Shown piece by piece: positions 51,228 to 60,957 of a stretch of 64,000 bases of DNA. Numbering within the stretch: position 1 is the first letter of the stretch; every line of letters begins with the position of its first letter. A program made the position numbers and the translations under genes. Source of the stretch: JAOAGA01 sp964540515 (lineage in GTDB: Bacteria; CALINM01); NCBI GenBank assembly GCA_964540515.1, contig CAZIMS010000004.1:1-64000 (forward strand), read 5' to 3'. A model generated the notes under the pieces. The model saw only the letters and a program-made list of their open reading frames with translations. It was not told where the DNA came from and made no database searches.

Positions 51228-53807
51228 CTATAGGTAATAATCAATCATTCTTAACATACTTTTATGCTCGTAAAGCTTATGTTGCGTAGCTTTATTAGCG
51301 CATACCATTGCACAGGTTCCACAACCCTCACAGAGTAAGTCGTCTACTAATGCTATCTTCTCTTCTTGAGAGAGATATCTTGCAGAGACTGGACAGGCTT
51401 TAACACATAACTCACATCCACAACAGTATTTATGATTTACAAAGGCTCTATTAAACTTTGCTACATTTTCTCTTCTTAATATCCTAATGGCAACCCTTAA
51501 AGCTGTAGCATTTGCCTGCTTAATAATATCCTCTGTATGGAGCGGATTTAAGGAAAGACCTGCAGAGTAAATACCGTTTTTTATATCAGTAATAGCAGCT
51601 TTATTATTGTAAGGAAGGATAAAACCATCTCTTAATTCAAATCCAAAAACCTCTTTGATGGTATCATTATTCGTATCTATACCTGTTGCCAATACCAGAA
51701 AATCAGCCTTTAAATTGAAATCTTTACCAGACCCTTCTTCTTTTAGATTTAAAAGAACAAAATCATTGTTAACAGAAATCTTAGGTTCTTCAAGAAATCT
51801 TACAAAATGAATTCCTAACTCCCTTGCCTTTCTATAGAGATTTTCTTTGTAACCATAGGTTCTTATGTCTCTGTGAAGAATAAATATCTCAACATCTGAA
51901 GAGGTTTCTTTAATTTTAATGGCATTTTCTACAGATTTATAACAACAAACCCTGTAACAAACAGGATTTTCTTTTGTTCTTGAACCAGCACATTGTAACA
52001 TTACAATGTTTTTAGCCTTTATGAGCTCATCAAATTTATACTCAAAATCATGGTGTGTAAAGACCTTTAGATTATCTTCAAAGGGAAAAAGATTTTTTCT
52101 TGGCTTACCACCAGAGGCTATTATTATAGCACCACAATCTATAACCCTTTTTTCTTTTTCTGATTCAACTATTAACTTAAAATCACCAAATCTTCCTTCG
52201 ATGTTTTTAGTTACAAAACCTTTTAAAATCTCAACCTTGCCTTCAGTATCGATAGTCTTTATAAGCTCCTCAATAAGGGCTTTTCTTGAAGGCAGATCCT
52301 TTATTCTTCCTCCTAAGGACTCCTCCTTTTCCACAAGCACTACAGGTAAGCCAAGCCTTGATAATCTGATAGAAGATACTAATCCAGCTACTCCAGCACC
52401 TATAACGACAACTTTGTTGTTAATTTTTCTGGGTAAATATTTTTGTCTGTGAACGGCCTTTAATCTAACCAGAGCAGATTTAATTTCTTCAATTAAGTTA
52501 TAACTTTTAGAAGGAATAATGATTATAGAATCTTTGTGTATACCGAAATTGTCTTTATTTCTTAACTTTTCTTCAATAATCCTAATATCTTCACAAATAA
52601 GGCAGAGGGCATCTATTTCTTTCTTGGTTATAAAAAAGGATAGCTCATCAAGGTCTTTTAGATTTATTATCCCCTCAAAATTATCACTTAAGGTACTAAA
52701 AAGCTCTGAAGGTAGATTCAGTCCAACTATAGCTAAGCTCCTTAACTTATGAGATTTTATCTTTATAGGCGCTGCACTATCCTTTATCTCAAAAGTAAAT
52801 CTTTCTGAGAGCAAAGAAGCTGTGTAAGCTCCGTCAATAACTGAGTCTGGTATGTCCATCGGCTCAAAAACAGAGCCTGTAACAAAAAAATTCGGTAAAA
52901 CCTCTCTATTCTTTAAACCATCACCGTGATAATCGATAGTTAATCCTAAATCTTTACAGATTTTGTTAGCCCTGTTTATAAAATCAGCACCCTGAGACAA
53001 TATAACTAAGTCAAAAGTCTCTTCATAAGCAGCCCCTTCCTTTGTGTATAAAAGCTCCAACTTCCCTGTGGAAGGTCTTTTTTTAACGTTTGCCACTGCG
53101 CTTCTTATAAACTTAATACCTTTCTCTTTAGCCTCATTATAATATCTCTCATAACCATTACCAAAGGCACGTATATCCATGTAAAATATAGAAATATCTA
53201 TCTCTGGATCTATATCTTTTAAAAGCATAGCCTGTTTAATGGCAAACATACAACAAAAGGAAGAACAATAGGGTCTTGAAATCCTTAAATCTCTTGATCC
53301 TACACATTGTATATAAGCTATTTTTTTGGCTGATATTGTTTCCAAGCCGGCTCTTACTTTATAGATAAGTTTTTCCATTTCAATAGATGGTAAAACCTCT
53401 TTATAGATACCTCCTCCCAACTCTGGTTTGTCCTTTACATCGAAGGTATCATAACCTGAAGCGAGAACTATAGCATCAGTCTCTAACTCATAGAGACCCT
53501 CTTTATTTTCATAAATAACCTTATAACCTACATCAATCTTTTTTATCTGAACTATGTTCGCTCCAGTAATAGTTTGAATATTTTCTTCTCTCTCAAGCTC
53601 AATATAGGGACAGAAAGAGGGGTATTGGGGGTTCATAAAGCAGACACCACAGGAGTTGGTAGGAAACTGCATCTCAAGAGTTGGAAAGTAGCCTCCTAAA
53701 GTCTCGTTCCTTTCAATGACCATAGTTTTTATACCTAAGTTTGCTAAATGAAAGGCAGTAGAACTGCCAGAAAAGCCTGAACCTACAACTACAACAGGTA
53801 CTTTCAT
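51228..53807 (-). CDS. Tandem (double) HdrA-like flavoprotein
   Basis: The 859-residue protein carries two HdrA-type flavoprotein units in one chain. The first starts with VVVGSGFSGSSTAFHLANLG (residues 6-25) and has IQCVGSRD, YCSSFCCMFAIKQA and FYMDIRAFGNGYE. A non-catalytic link of about 100 residues follows. The second starts near residue 466 (VVIGAGVAGLVSSIRLSRLG) and repeats the pattern with LQCAGSR, CYRVCCYKSVENA and LHRDIRTYGYKE. The C-terminus has two ferredoxin motifs (CCGCELCVKACP and CEGCGTCAMVCA). The N-terminal cysteine domain of HdrA is missing. The fusion could replace an HdrA dimer or form an asymmetric pair like QmoAB. Confidence 0.85.
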   Translation of the reverse strand: MKVPVVVVGSGFSGSSTAFHLANLGIKTMVIERNETLGGYFPTLEMQFPTNSCGVCFMNPQYPSFCPYIELEREENIQTITGANIVQIKKIDVGYKVIYENKEGLYELETDAIVLASGYDTFDVKDKPELGGGIYKEVLPSIEMEKLIYKVRAGLETISAKKIAYIQCVGSRDLRISRPYCSSFCCMFAIKQAMLLKDIDPEIDISIFYMDIRAFGNGYERYYNEAKEKGIKFIRSAVANVKKRPSTGKLELLYTKEGAAYEETFDLVILSQGADFINRANKICKDLGLTIDYHGDGLKNREVLPNFFVTGSVFEPMDIPDSVIDGAYTASLLSERFTFEIKDSAAPIKIKSHKLRSLAIVGLNLPSELFSTLSDNFEGIINLKDLDELSFFITKKEIDALCLICEDIRIIEEKLRNKDNFGIHKDSIIIIPSKSYNLIEEIKSALVRLKAVHRQKYLPRKINNKVVVIGAGVAGLVSSIRLSRLGLPVVLVEKEESLGGRIKDLPSRKALIEELIKTIDTEGKVEILKGFVTKNIEGRFGDFKLIVESEKEKRVIDCGAIIIASGGKPRKNLFPFEDNLKVFTHHDFEYKFDELIKAKNIVMLQCAGSRTKENPVCYRVCCYKSVENAIKIKETSSDVEIFILHRDIRTYGYKENLYRKARELGIHFVRFLEEPKISVNNDFVLLNLKEEGSGKDFNLKADFLVLATGIDTNNDTIKEVFGFELRDGFILPYNNKAAITDIKNGIYSAGLSLNPLHTEDIIKQANATALRVAIRILRRENVAKFNRAFVNHKYCCGCELCVKACPVSARYLSQEEKIALVDDLLCEGCGTCAMVCANKATQHKLYEHKSMLRMIDYYL

Positions 53808-53809
53808 AA

Positions 53810-54649
53810 TTATCTCTTTGCCCTCTTAAATTTTTCTACAATTTTTGTAGGATCTACTAAGTGCTTCTTCCACCATATATCTTTCTCTAAGGAAAGGGCG
53901 ATGCCAATAATTTCAGTAAAATAAAAGACTGGCATCGTCACACTTTGTCTCATCTCTAAATTTGCCATACAGAGAGGGCAGGCAGTAACGATAGCCTCAG
54001 CACCAGCCTCTTTAGTATAAGTAATTATTTTATCCACAAGTTTCGAAACAATTAAAGGGTCAGCTAAGCTAAGGTCTCCACCACAGCAAAAGTTCTTTAG
54101 AGGCCACTCAACTGTGTCAACCCCAAGGCTGTTTAAAATATTATCTATTGACTGAGGCAGCTCAGGATGCTCGTTTTTCAATACCTCTTGAGGACGCAAA
54201 AAGGCACAGCCGTAGTAAGAGGCAACCTTAACTGACTCTTTAAACTTATTGTTAATTAGTATATTTTTAACCTCTTCTCTCAAAAACAAGTTCATCAATG
54301 GGTAGATATTAGGTATCTCTTGAAAATTAAAGTTGAGCTCCTTTTCAATCTCTTTCTTCTTATCATCCTCTTCTAATGCTTTCTTTGCCTTCATAAGATT
54401 GTTATAACAACCCGCACAGGGCACGTAGATATCATTTTTTAAAGGTACTGCGTTTCTTATATTTCTTGCAGGTATTAAAAGTGATAGTTTATGATCTAAG
54501 CTTTTTGCAGAAGCAGCGCCACAGCAGTTCCAGTCAGGTATCTCTTTTATTGTTACACCGAGCCTTTTTAATACTGTAGTAGTTGAATCTCCATATTCAA
54601 AGGCCGTTGTTGTTAATGTGCAACCAGGATAGTAGGTTATCTCAAGCAT
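53810..54649 (-). CDS. hdrB: HdrB-like protein with two CCG domains (copy 1)
   Basis: The 279-residue protein has two complete CCG motifs. The first uses C10, C42-C43, C78 and C81 (YYPGC, NCCG, CAGC). The second uses YYGCAFLRP, NFCCGG and ACPLC. In HdrB each CCG set binds a noncubane [4Fe-4S] cluster that cleaves a disulfide. Both sets being complete suggests an active or electron-relay role. It lies 4 bases after the HdrC-like gene and 2 bases before the tandem HdrA gene. The true substrate is unknown, since coenzyme M/B is not expected in this lineage. Confidence 0.92.
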   Translation of the reverse strand: MLEITYYPGCTLTTTAFEYGDSTTTVLKRLGVTIKEIPDWNCCGAASAKSLDHKLSLLIPARNIRNAVPLKNDIYVPCAGCYNNLMKAKKALEEDDKKKEIEKELNFNFQEIPNIYPLMNLFLREEVKNILINNKFKESVKVASYYGCAFLRPQEVLKNEHPELPQSIDNILNSLGVDTVEWPLKNFCCGGDLSLADPLIVSKLVDKIITYTKEAGAEAIVTACPLCMANLEMRQSVTMPVFYFTEIIGIALSLEKDIWWKKHLVDPTKIVEKFKRAKR

Positions 54650-54653
54650 TATA

Positions 54654-55166
54654 TTACCTCATAATCTTTCTAATTTCATCAATAGCTTTAATCTTATGTA
54701 TTTTTAGAGGGATCTTGCCCTTAAGCAACATTTTAAGACCTAATCCTAAATCACTAAAAAAGTCTTTTGTCCTTAACTTAAACTCTGCAAGCATAGTTGC
54801 TTCGTTTACAATACCAAATCTTTTTATACTATTTAGAAAGGCTATATGTATATCAAGGGCTGGTTTAACTGCTGGTTTAAGTCCGCTTTTGTAAACCCTC
54901 TCCCTCATAAACTCGTTAATCTTTCCTACACTTATAATGTTAGGGCATCTACTTCCACAGGTCTCACAACCAGTGCATATCCAGATCGTCTTGGAGTTTA
55001 AGATATCATTCTCTTCACCAAGTATAACCTTTCTAACCATAATATCTGGTTTAATATCCATAAAATCTGAGACAGGACAGGTAGCCGTACACTTTTGACA
55101 CTGATAGCAGAGCTTTAAATCCTGTCCTGATACCCTATTTACTTCTATTAACAAGCTCTTATTCAT
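54654..55166 (-). CDS. hdrC: HdrC-like ferredoxin subunit (copy 1)
   Basis: The 170-residue protein has two ferredoxin motifs: C20, C23, C26, C30 (CYQCQKCTATCP) and C64, C67, C70, C74 (CTGCETCGSRCP). A helical C-terminal part extends about 70 residues beyond usual short HdrC. It should pass electrons from HdrA to HdrB. It shares one base with the hdrA stop upstream and is 4 bases before hdrB, so the three are co-translated. Confidence 0.92.
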   Translation of the reverse strand: MNKSLLIEVNRVSGQDLKLCYQCQKCTATCPVSDFMDIKPDIMVRKVILGEENDILNSKTIWICTGCETCGSRCPNIISVGKINEFMRERVYKSGLKPAVKPALDIHIAFLNSIKRFGIVNEATMLAEFKLRTKDFFSDLGLGLKMLLKGKIPLKIHKIKAIDEIRKIMR

Positions 55167-57115
55167 TATAAATACCTTTCAAGCATAGAGATGTATGTTT
55201 TTGGCATTGCATTTCTGAGACTACAGGCTTTGTTGGGACAGACCGATACGCAGGCACCACAGCCCTGACAGAGAGCCTCATTTACCATACTTATCTTTTC
55301 TTCTGTATCCAACTGTCTTGCGTCAAAAGGACAGGCAGCTACACATAGGCCACAACCACTGCACAAGTCTGTATCAACACAAGCTACCAACGGTTCTTGC
55401 ACCATCTTATCCTTACCAAACAAAGATAGTACCTTTGCTGCCGCAGCACCAGCCTGAGAAACCGTATCAGGTATATCTTTTGGAGATTGAGCGCAACCAG
55501 CTAAATAGATACCACTTGTCATACTTTCAACAGGCTTTAGCTTAATATGTGCCTCATTTAAAAAACCATACTCATCAGTTGCAGTTCTTAATACCTTCGC
55601 TAAATCCTTAGCCCCTTCAGAAGGCAATACGGCTGTTCCTAAAACAACCATATCAGCCTTAATCTCCACTTTTTTGCCAGAAAGGGTATCCACACCCCAT
55701 ACAACGAGTTTATCACCTTCTTGAAAAATTCTTGCTACTCTTCCTCTTATATAAAGCAGGTTTGCCTCTTCCATTGATTGCTGGATAAACTCCTCATAAC
55801 CCTTACCAAAAGAACGAATGTCCATGTAAAAAAGATAGGCCTGCCCATCAGGCACTTTATGTTTATATAATCTTGCGTGTTTTCCTAAATACATACAACA
55901 TATTCTTGAACAATAGGGGATACCCTTTTCTGGGTCTCTTGAGCCTACACATTTAATAAAAACCACCTCTTTTGGCACCTTACCATCAGAGGGCCTCTTA
56001 ATCTCTCCACCTGTTGGACCTGAGGCAGAGTTTATTCTCTCAAACTGAAGCCCATCTATAACATCAGGATACATGCCATAACCATACTCTGGCACCTTAT
56101 CAACCTCAAGTATGTCATAGCCTGTTGCAACAATGATAGCACCAACCTTCTCTTCAATAACCTCATCTTTCATGTCATATACTATAGCTTGGACAGGACA
56201 AACCTTCTCACATACTTTACATTTGCCCTCCCTAAAAAATCTACAGCTTTCTTTATCAATTATGGGCTTATTAGGTACAGCTTGAGGAGAGAGTGTGTAT
56301 ATAGCCTTTCTTTCTCCTAACTCTCTATCAAACTCAGAGGCTGTTTTTGAAGGACATTTTTCCTGACAGAGACCACAACCGGTACATTTTGACCAATCTA
56401 CATAGGATGCCTTTTTTCTTATCTTTACATCAAAATTACCTATATATCCCTTTACTTCCTCAACTTCTGAATAGACCAACAACTTAATCTTGCTATGTCT
56501 CCCTGCTTCGACAGTCTTTGGTGTAAGGGTACATTGGGCGCAATCTAAAGTTGGAAAGGTTTCTGACAGCTGGAGCATCTTACCGCCAATTGAGTGCTTT
56601 TTCTCAACAAGTATTACTTCATATCCAGCATTAGCTATATCAACTGCAGCAGTAATTCCTGCTATACCGCCACCAATAACAAGTGCTCTTTTTGTAATAT
56701 CAAACTCTATCGGCTCAAGCGGTTCATCTCTCTTAACTTTTTCAATCATTGTCTTAATTATCTCAATAGCCTTATTCGTAGCTTTTTCTTTGTCTTTCTG
56801 ATGGACCCAACTACATTGTTCTCTAATATTAGCAATCTCTACCTGATAAGGATTAAGTCCAGCAGCCAAAGCAGCATTTCTAAAAGTAATCTCATGCATT
56901 CTTGGAGAGCAACAGGCAACAACAACACCGTTTAAGCCCTTCTCCAAAATAGCATCTCTAAGCTTTTTCTGACCTGGCTCAGAACACATATATTTATAAT
57001 CGTCCGATATCTCAACACCTTCCACAGAAGAGAAGTAATTTTTGACTCTTTCTATATTTACTACCCCAGCAATATTACTTCCACAATGACAGATATATAA
57101 CCCTATCTTTTTCAT
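55166..57115 (-). CDS. hdrA: HdrA flavoprotein, canonical single unit
   Basis: The 649-residue protein has the N-terminal cysteine cluster domain (C9, C11, C44, C68, C69), the FAD motif VIGGGIAGITAAVDIANAG (about residues 148-166) and the inserted cluster motif DCAQCTLTPK. Internal ferredoxin motifs are CTGCGLCQEKCP and CKVCEKVCP. Then come CVGSRDPEKGIPYCSRICC and two more ferredoxin motifs at the C-terminus (CSGCGLCVAACP and CQGCGACVSVCP). In bifurcating Hdr complexes this FAD splits electron pairs. It follows the second HdrB by 10 bases and overlaps hdrC by a base. Confidence 0.95.
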   Translation of the reverse strand: MKKIGLYICHCGSNIAGVVNIERVKNYFSSVEGVEISDDYKYMCSEPGQKKLRDAILEKGLNGVVVACCSPRMHEITFRNAALAAGLNPYQVEIANIREQCSWVHQKDKEKATNKAIEIIKTMIEKVKRDEPLEPIEFDITKRALVIGGGIAGITAAVDIANAGYEVILVEKKHSIGGKMLQLSETFPTLDCAQCTLTPKTVEAGRHSKIKLLVYSEVEEVKGYIGNFDVKIRKKASYVDWSKCTGCGLCQEKCPSKTASEFDRELGERKAIYTLSPQAVPNKPIIDKESCRFFREGKCKVCEKVCPVQAIVYDMKDEVIEEKVGAIIVATGYDILEVDKVPEYGYGMYPDVIDGLQFERINSASGPTGGEIKRPSDGKVPKEVVFIKCVGSRDPEKGIPYCSRICCMYLGKHARLYKHKVPDGQAYLFYMDIRSFGKGYEEFIQQSMEEANLLYIRGRVARIFQEGDKLVVWGVDTLSGKKVEIKADMVVLGTAVLPSEGAKDLAKVLRTATDEYGFLNEAHIKLKPVESMTSGIYLAGCAQSPKDIPDTVSQAGAAAAKVLSLFGKDKMVQEPLVACVDTDLCSGCGLCVAACPFDARQLDTEEKISMVNEALCQGCGACVSVCPNKACSLRNAMPKTYISMLERYL

Positions 57116-57125
57116 TATTTACTCC

Positions 57126-58010
57126 TTATAATAGACCCTTTTCTTTCAAAAGATTAAGAGGAGAAACTTTATTCTTCTCAAAACCCAGTAATTCTATAGG
57201 TAGATCAAGTGCCAACCCTATTAATTGAGTCAGATAAAAAACAGGAATTGGTTTAAAACCTATTTTTGCCTCTGCCATCTCAGATTGTCTTGCGTCAAGA
57301 TTATAATGGCAAAGAGGACAAGAAGTTAAAAGTGCTTCAGCACCAGAGCCTTGAGCTGATCTTAATATCCTATAGGAACAATCAAAAGAAGCTTCCCTAT
57401 CACTAACAGCAAGATGGGCACCGCAACATTCGCTTCTAAAGGGAAAATCTATGCTTATACCACCAAGTGCCGTAACCAGATGAGTATAAATTTTAGGATT
57501 TTCCGGATCTTCAAACTCCATCTCTTTTGGTGGTCTATAGGTTAGACAGTCGTAGTAGGGGGCTATTTTTAGGTTATTAAGAGGTTTTTTAATCTTCTTT
57601 GCTAAATTCTCAAAACCTATCTCATCTCTTATAATCTCAATCAAATGGACAACCGATAGATTATCACTAAAATTTTCAGGCACCTCTTCTTCCATGTAAT
57701 TAAAAACTCTCTCTCGTCTTGTATTGTTATTCTTGATGAGTTTTTGAGTTCTTCTTAAAACATTGAAACAGGCAGAACAGAGGGTTATGAGTTTGTTAGA
57801 GGTCCTTGATGCCTTAAATATTGCTCTTAAGGGAGACACAAGTCTTATGTGTTCATCCTCAGCTAAAGGAAACACAGCACCACAACAAGTCCAATCTTCT
57901 ATCTCCTTTAACTCAAAACCGAGAGCTTTCATAGACTCTCTTGCTGATATATCAAGTGCCTTTGCCTTAGTACTTAATGCACAGCCCGGGAAATATGGAT
58001 AGCTTACCAT
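57126..58010 (-). CDS. HdrB-like protein with two CCG domains (copy 2, next to Sdh)
   Basis: The 294-residue protein has CCG set 1 at C10, C42-C43, C78 and C81 (FPGC, TCCG, CSAC). Set 2 is YYDCLTYRP, SECCGA and SCPLC. The first-domain spacing is identical to copy 1. It is encoded after HdrC copy 2 and sdhB, the arrangement seen for the CCG subunit of type E succinate dehydrogenases and for the C-terminal half of TfrB. It may therefore serve SdhAB rather than HdrA, or connect both. Confidence 0.9.
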   Translation of the reverse strand: MVSYPYFPGCALSTKAKALDISARESMKALGFELKEIEDWTCCGAVFPLAEDEHIRLVSPLRAIFKASRTSNKLITLCSACFNVLRRTQKLIKNNNTRRERVFNYMEEEVPENFSDNLSVVHLIEIIRDEIGFENLAKKIKKPLNNLKIAPYYDCLTYRPPKEMEFEDPENPKIYTHLVTALGGISIDFPFRSECCGAHLAVSDREASFDCSYRILRSAQGSGAEALLTSCPLCHYNLDARQSEMAEAKIGFKPIPVFYLTQLIGLALDLPIELLGFEKNKVSPLNLLKEKGLL

Positions 58011-58051
58011 CTAATACCCCTTTTAATTTTAATCTATTTTTATACTGCTAA

Positions 58052-58465
58052 CTATTCAAGAGATTCAAATTTTCTATAACCAGCTATTATAGCCTGCTGA
58101 GGCATCTCATCTAATATCTCTTGGGGAAGCTCTTCTATATCTGTATAATTTTTTCCATCTCTTAAGGCGATACTACGTAATGCCTCAAATACTCTATGAA
58201 CTTCTATACCCTTTGGACATCTTGTTCCACATTGAAAACATGAGGTACACAACCATATTGCCTTTGAGTTTATAAGCTCTTCAATCTGCCCCAACATACA
58301 CAATCTCATCATCTCATTGGGAACGTAATCCATCTTATCAGCAAGTGGACAACCGGCGCTGCATTTGCCACATTGGTAACAACTCATAATTTTTTGTGCC
58401 GAGATATCGGAAACTGCCTTGAAAAGCTCATTATTTAGTATATCTTTTGTTAATCTAAGTAACAT
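58052..58465 (-). CDS. HdrC-like ferredoxin subunit (copy 2, next to Sdh)
   Basis: The 137-residue protein has two ferredoxin motifs: C29, C32, C35, C39 (CYQCGKCSAGCP) and C73, C76, C79, C83 (CTSCFQCGTRCP). It is soluble, has a short C-terminal tail and lies 9 bases after sdhB. It would relay electrons between SdhB and the CCG protein that follows after 41 bases, or onward to HdrA. Confidence 0.9.
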   Translation of the reverse strand: MLLRLTKDILNNELFKAVSDISAQKIMSCYQCGKCSAGCPLADKMDYVPNEMMRLCMLGQIEELINSKAIWLCTSCFQCGTRCPKGIEVHRVFEALRSIALRDGKNYTDIEELPQEILDEMPQQAIIAGYRKFESLE

Positions 58466-58474
58466 TAACCCCCC

Positions 58475-59215
58475 TTATGTATCAAGCAATCTTTTTATAC
58501 TATATATTAAGGTATCTCGATTTAATTTGCCTATGGCATAAGTTAGAGGAACTTCTTTAGGACATACCTTGGCACAGTTTTGTGCCTTTCCACACTCACT
58601 TATACCACCATCTTCTAAAAGGGATTCAAGCCTATCCTCTTTTATCATAGCACCAGTTGGATGCAAATTGAATAAGTAAGTTTGGGCAATCACAGCTGGG
58701 CCTATAAAGTTGCTTCTCTCGTTAACCTGAGGACAGGCCTCCATACATATTCCACAGCTCATACATCTTGAAAGTCTATATCCTATCTGTTGTATCTTTT
58801 CAGAAACCCTTGGTCCCGGACCAAGTATATGTATGCCGTCTATTGGTACCCATGCCTTTACCTTTTTCAGTGCTTCAAAAATTTTTCTTCTATCAATAAT
58901 TAAATCCCTAATTACCGGAAACTTTCTTAAGGGAGTTAAGTTTATGATTTTACCTATATCTTTTATTAAAGCGCTACAAGCCTGCCTTGCTTTACCATTG
59001 ATATTCATAGTACAGGCTCCACATACCTCTTCTAAACAACTGCACTCAAAGGAGACAGGTGATACTTTCTTGCCTTGAATATTTATTGGATTTTTTCTTA
59101 TCTCCATTAAAACCATGATAACGTTGGCCGTTTCTGGTAAATCAAGGCTAAAACTCTCTATATAGGGTTTGGAAAGAGGGTTATCTCTCCTTTCCACGTT
59201 AACTGTAATAATCAT
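58475..59215 (-). CDS. sdhB: Succinate dehydrogenase/fumarate reductase Fe-S subunit
   Basis: The 246-residue protein has the [2Fe-2S] site C60, C65, C68, C80 (CLEEVCGACTMNINGKARQAC). A [4Fe-4S] motif CMSCGICMEACP and the last cluster motif ECGKAQNCAKVCPKEVPLTYAIG follow. Length and layout match SdhB/FrdB of the membrane complex. It passes electrons between the SdhA flavin and the cytochrome b SdhC. It begins 1 base after sdhA ends. Confidence 0.95.
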   Translation of the reverse strand: MIITVNVERRDNPLSKPYIESFSLDLPETANVIMVLMEIRKNPINIQGKKVSPVSFECSCLEEVCGACTMNINGKARQACSALIKDIGKIINLTPLRKFPVIRDLIIDRRKIFEALKKVKAWVPIDGIHILGPGPRVSEKIQQIGYRLSRCMSCGICMEACPQVNERSNFIGPAVIAQTYLFNLHPTGAMIKEDRLESLLEDGGISECGKAQNCAKVCPKEVPLTYAIGKLNRDTLIYSIKRLLDT

Positions 59216-59216
59216 A

Positions 59217-60950
59217 CTAATTGTACTTCCTCTCTACTGGCTTAATAAAGGATATATCAATATCTTCATAAGATATTTTGGGCTCTTCTGGATTATATTC
59301 TGCAACTGTGGTTTTGAGAAAATTTTCATCATCTCTTTGGGGGAACTCAGGCTTATAATGACTTCCTCTACTTTCATTTCTTAAATAGGCGCCCTTTGTG
59401 ATAGCAATAGCCAATTCAAACATATTTTGAAGCTGATTTATAAAAAAAACTGTCTGGTTAGCCAGATTAGTTCTGTCAAGGGGGTTAACTTTTTCTACTC
59501 TCTCTCTTAGCTCTTTTAATTTGTCGAGAGTAATCTTTAATTTATCATTATACCTTACTACAGTTACATTCTCTGTCATTATGTTACCTAGCTCTTCATA
59601 AAGATTATAGGGATTTTCTGTACCATTTAACCTTTTATATCCTTCAAACTTATTAGTTACAAAGGCGCTCTCTCTTTCAAAGAGACTTTTAGGTATATCA
59701 AAACAACTATAACTAAGTGATGATAGATAGTTTGATATCTTCTCCCCAACAATAAGACCTGAATGAATACAAGATAGAAGTGAGTTTGCTCCTAATCTAT
59801 TTGCACCGTGATACTGATAATCACACTCTCCTATTGCAAAAAGCCCTGGTATATTAGTCATCTGATTATAATCAACCCATAATCCGCCCATAGTATAGTG
59901 AACAGCTGGGAATACTTTCATCGGTTTTGTGTAGGGGTCTTCACCTGTAAATTTTTGATAAATCTCAAGAACTCCACCTAATTTATACTCAAGAGTTTTT
60001 CTATCAAGATGGGTCACATCAAGATAGACAAAATTTTTACCATCAACCCCCAACCCCATCTCAACACATACATTAAATATTTCTCTACTCGCTATATCTC
60101 TTGGTACGAGATTGCCATAGGAGGGGTATTTCTCTTCCAGAAAATACCATCTCTTACCATCCCTATAGGTCCATAATCTACCACCCTCTCCTCTAACTGA
60201 TTCTGATATAAGCCTAAGCTTATCTCCACCAGCTATAGCTGTAGGATGAACCTGTATAAACTCCCCATTGGCATATTTTGCGCCCTGTTGATAGAGTATA
60301 GATTGAGCAGAACCATTGCATACTAAAGAGTTTGTGCTCTTCCCAAATATCATGCCTATCCCACCGGTAGCCATTATAACTGCTTCGGCAGGAAAAAAAT
60401 TTATCTCAAGATTGCTTATGTTTCCAGCTACTATACCTCTGCAAACTCCCTGATCATCTATCACAGCTCTAAGAAACTCCCATCCTTCAAACTTCTCAAC
60501 AAGACCCTTTGCTTCAAATCTTCTTACCTGTTCGTCAAGGGCATAAAGTATTTGCTGACCTGTTGTAGCCCCGGCAAAGGCAGTTCTATGAAATTTTGTT
60601 CCACCAAATCTCCTAAAATCTAAAAATCCTTCTGGTGTTCTATTAAACATAACGCCCATTCTATCAAGTAGATAGATTATATTTGGAGCGTTATCACACA
60701 TATCCTTTACGAGAGGCTGATTTGCTAAAAAATCACCACCGTATATAGTTTCGTAAAAGTGGTAATAAGGGCTATCGCCCTCGCCTTTTGTATTAACAGA
60801 TGCGTTTATACCACCTTGGGCACAGACAGAATGGGACCTCTTAACAGGAAGGATTGAAAAGAGCTTTACCTTCAAATTTTTTTCACAACAGGATATAGCT
60901 GCCGACAAACCAGCTAGCCCACCACCTACAATTATAATCTCACAGGACAT
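59217..60950 (-). CDS. sdhA: Succinate dehydrogenase/fumarate reductase flavoprotein
   Basis: Started at ATG 60950, the product has 577 residues (MSCEIIIVGGGLAGLSAA). An in-frame TTG at 60968 overlaps sdhC and adds six non-conserved residues, so I prefer the ATG. The His for covalent FAD is present (RSHSVCAQGGINASVN, H40). Active-site blocks include QVHPTAI, SESVRGEGGRLW, VHYTMGGLWVDYNQ and GECDYQYHGANRLGANSLLS, and the full C-terminal domain is present. With type B SdhC it could work as succinate dehydrogenase or fumarate reductase using menaquinone; direction cannot be read from sequence. Confidence 0.95.
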   Translation of the reverse strand: MSCEIIIVGGGLAGLSAAISCCEKNLKVKLFSILPVKRSHSVCAQGGINASVNTKGEGDSPYYHFYETIYGGDFLANQPLVKDMCDNAPNIIYLLDRMGVMFNRTPEGFLDFRRFGGTKFHRTAFAGATTGQQILYALDEQVRRFEAKGLVEKFEGWEFLRAVIDDQGVCRGIVAGNISNLEINFFPAEAVIMATGGIGMIFGKSTNSLVCNGSAQSILYQQGAKYANGEFIQVHPTAIAGGDKLRLISESVRGEGGRLWTYRDGKRWYFLEEKYPSYGNLVPRDIASREIFNVCVEMGLGVDGKNFVYLDVTHLDRKTLEYKLGGVLEIYQKFTGEDPYTKPMKVFPAVHYTMGGLWVDYNQMTNIPGLFAIGECDYQYHGANRLGANSLLSCIHSGLIVGEKISNYLSSLSYSCFDIPKSLFERESAFVTNKFEGYKRLNGTENPYNLYEELGNIMTENVTVVRYNDKLKITLDKLKELRERVEKVNPLDRTNLANQTVFFINQLQNMFELAIAITKGAYLRNESRGSHYKPEFPQRDDENFLKTTVAEYNPEEPKISYEDIDISFIKPVERKYN

Positions 60951-60957
60951 ATGTTTG

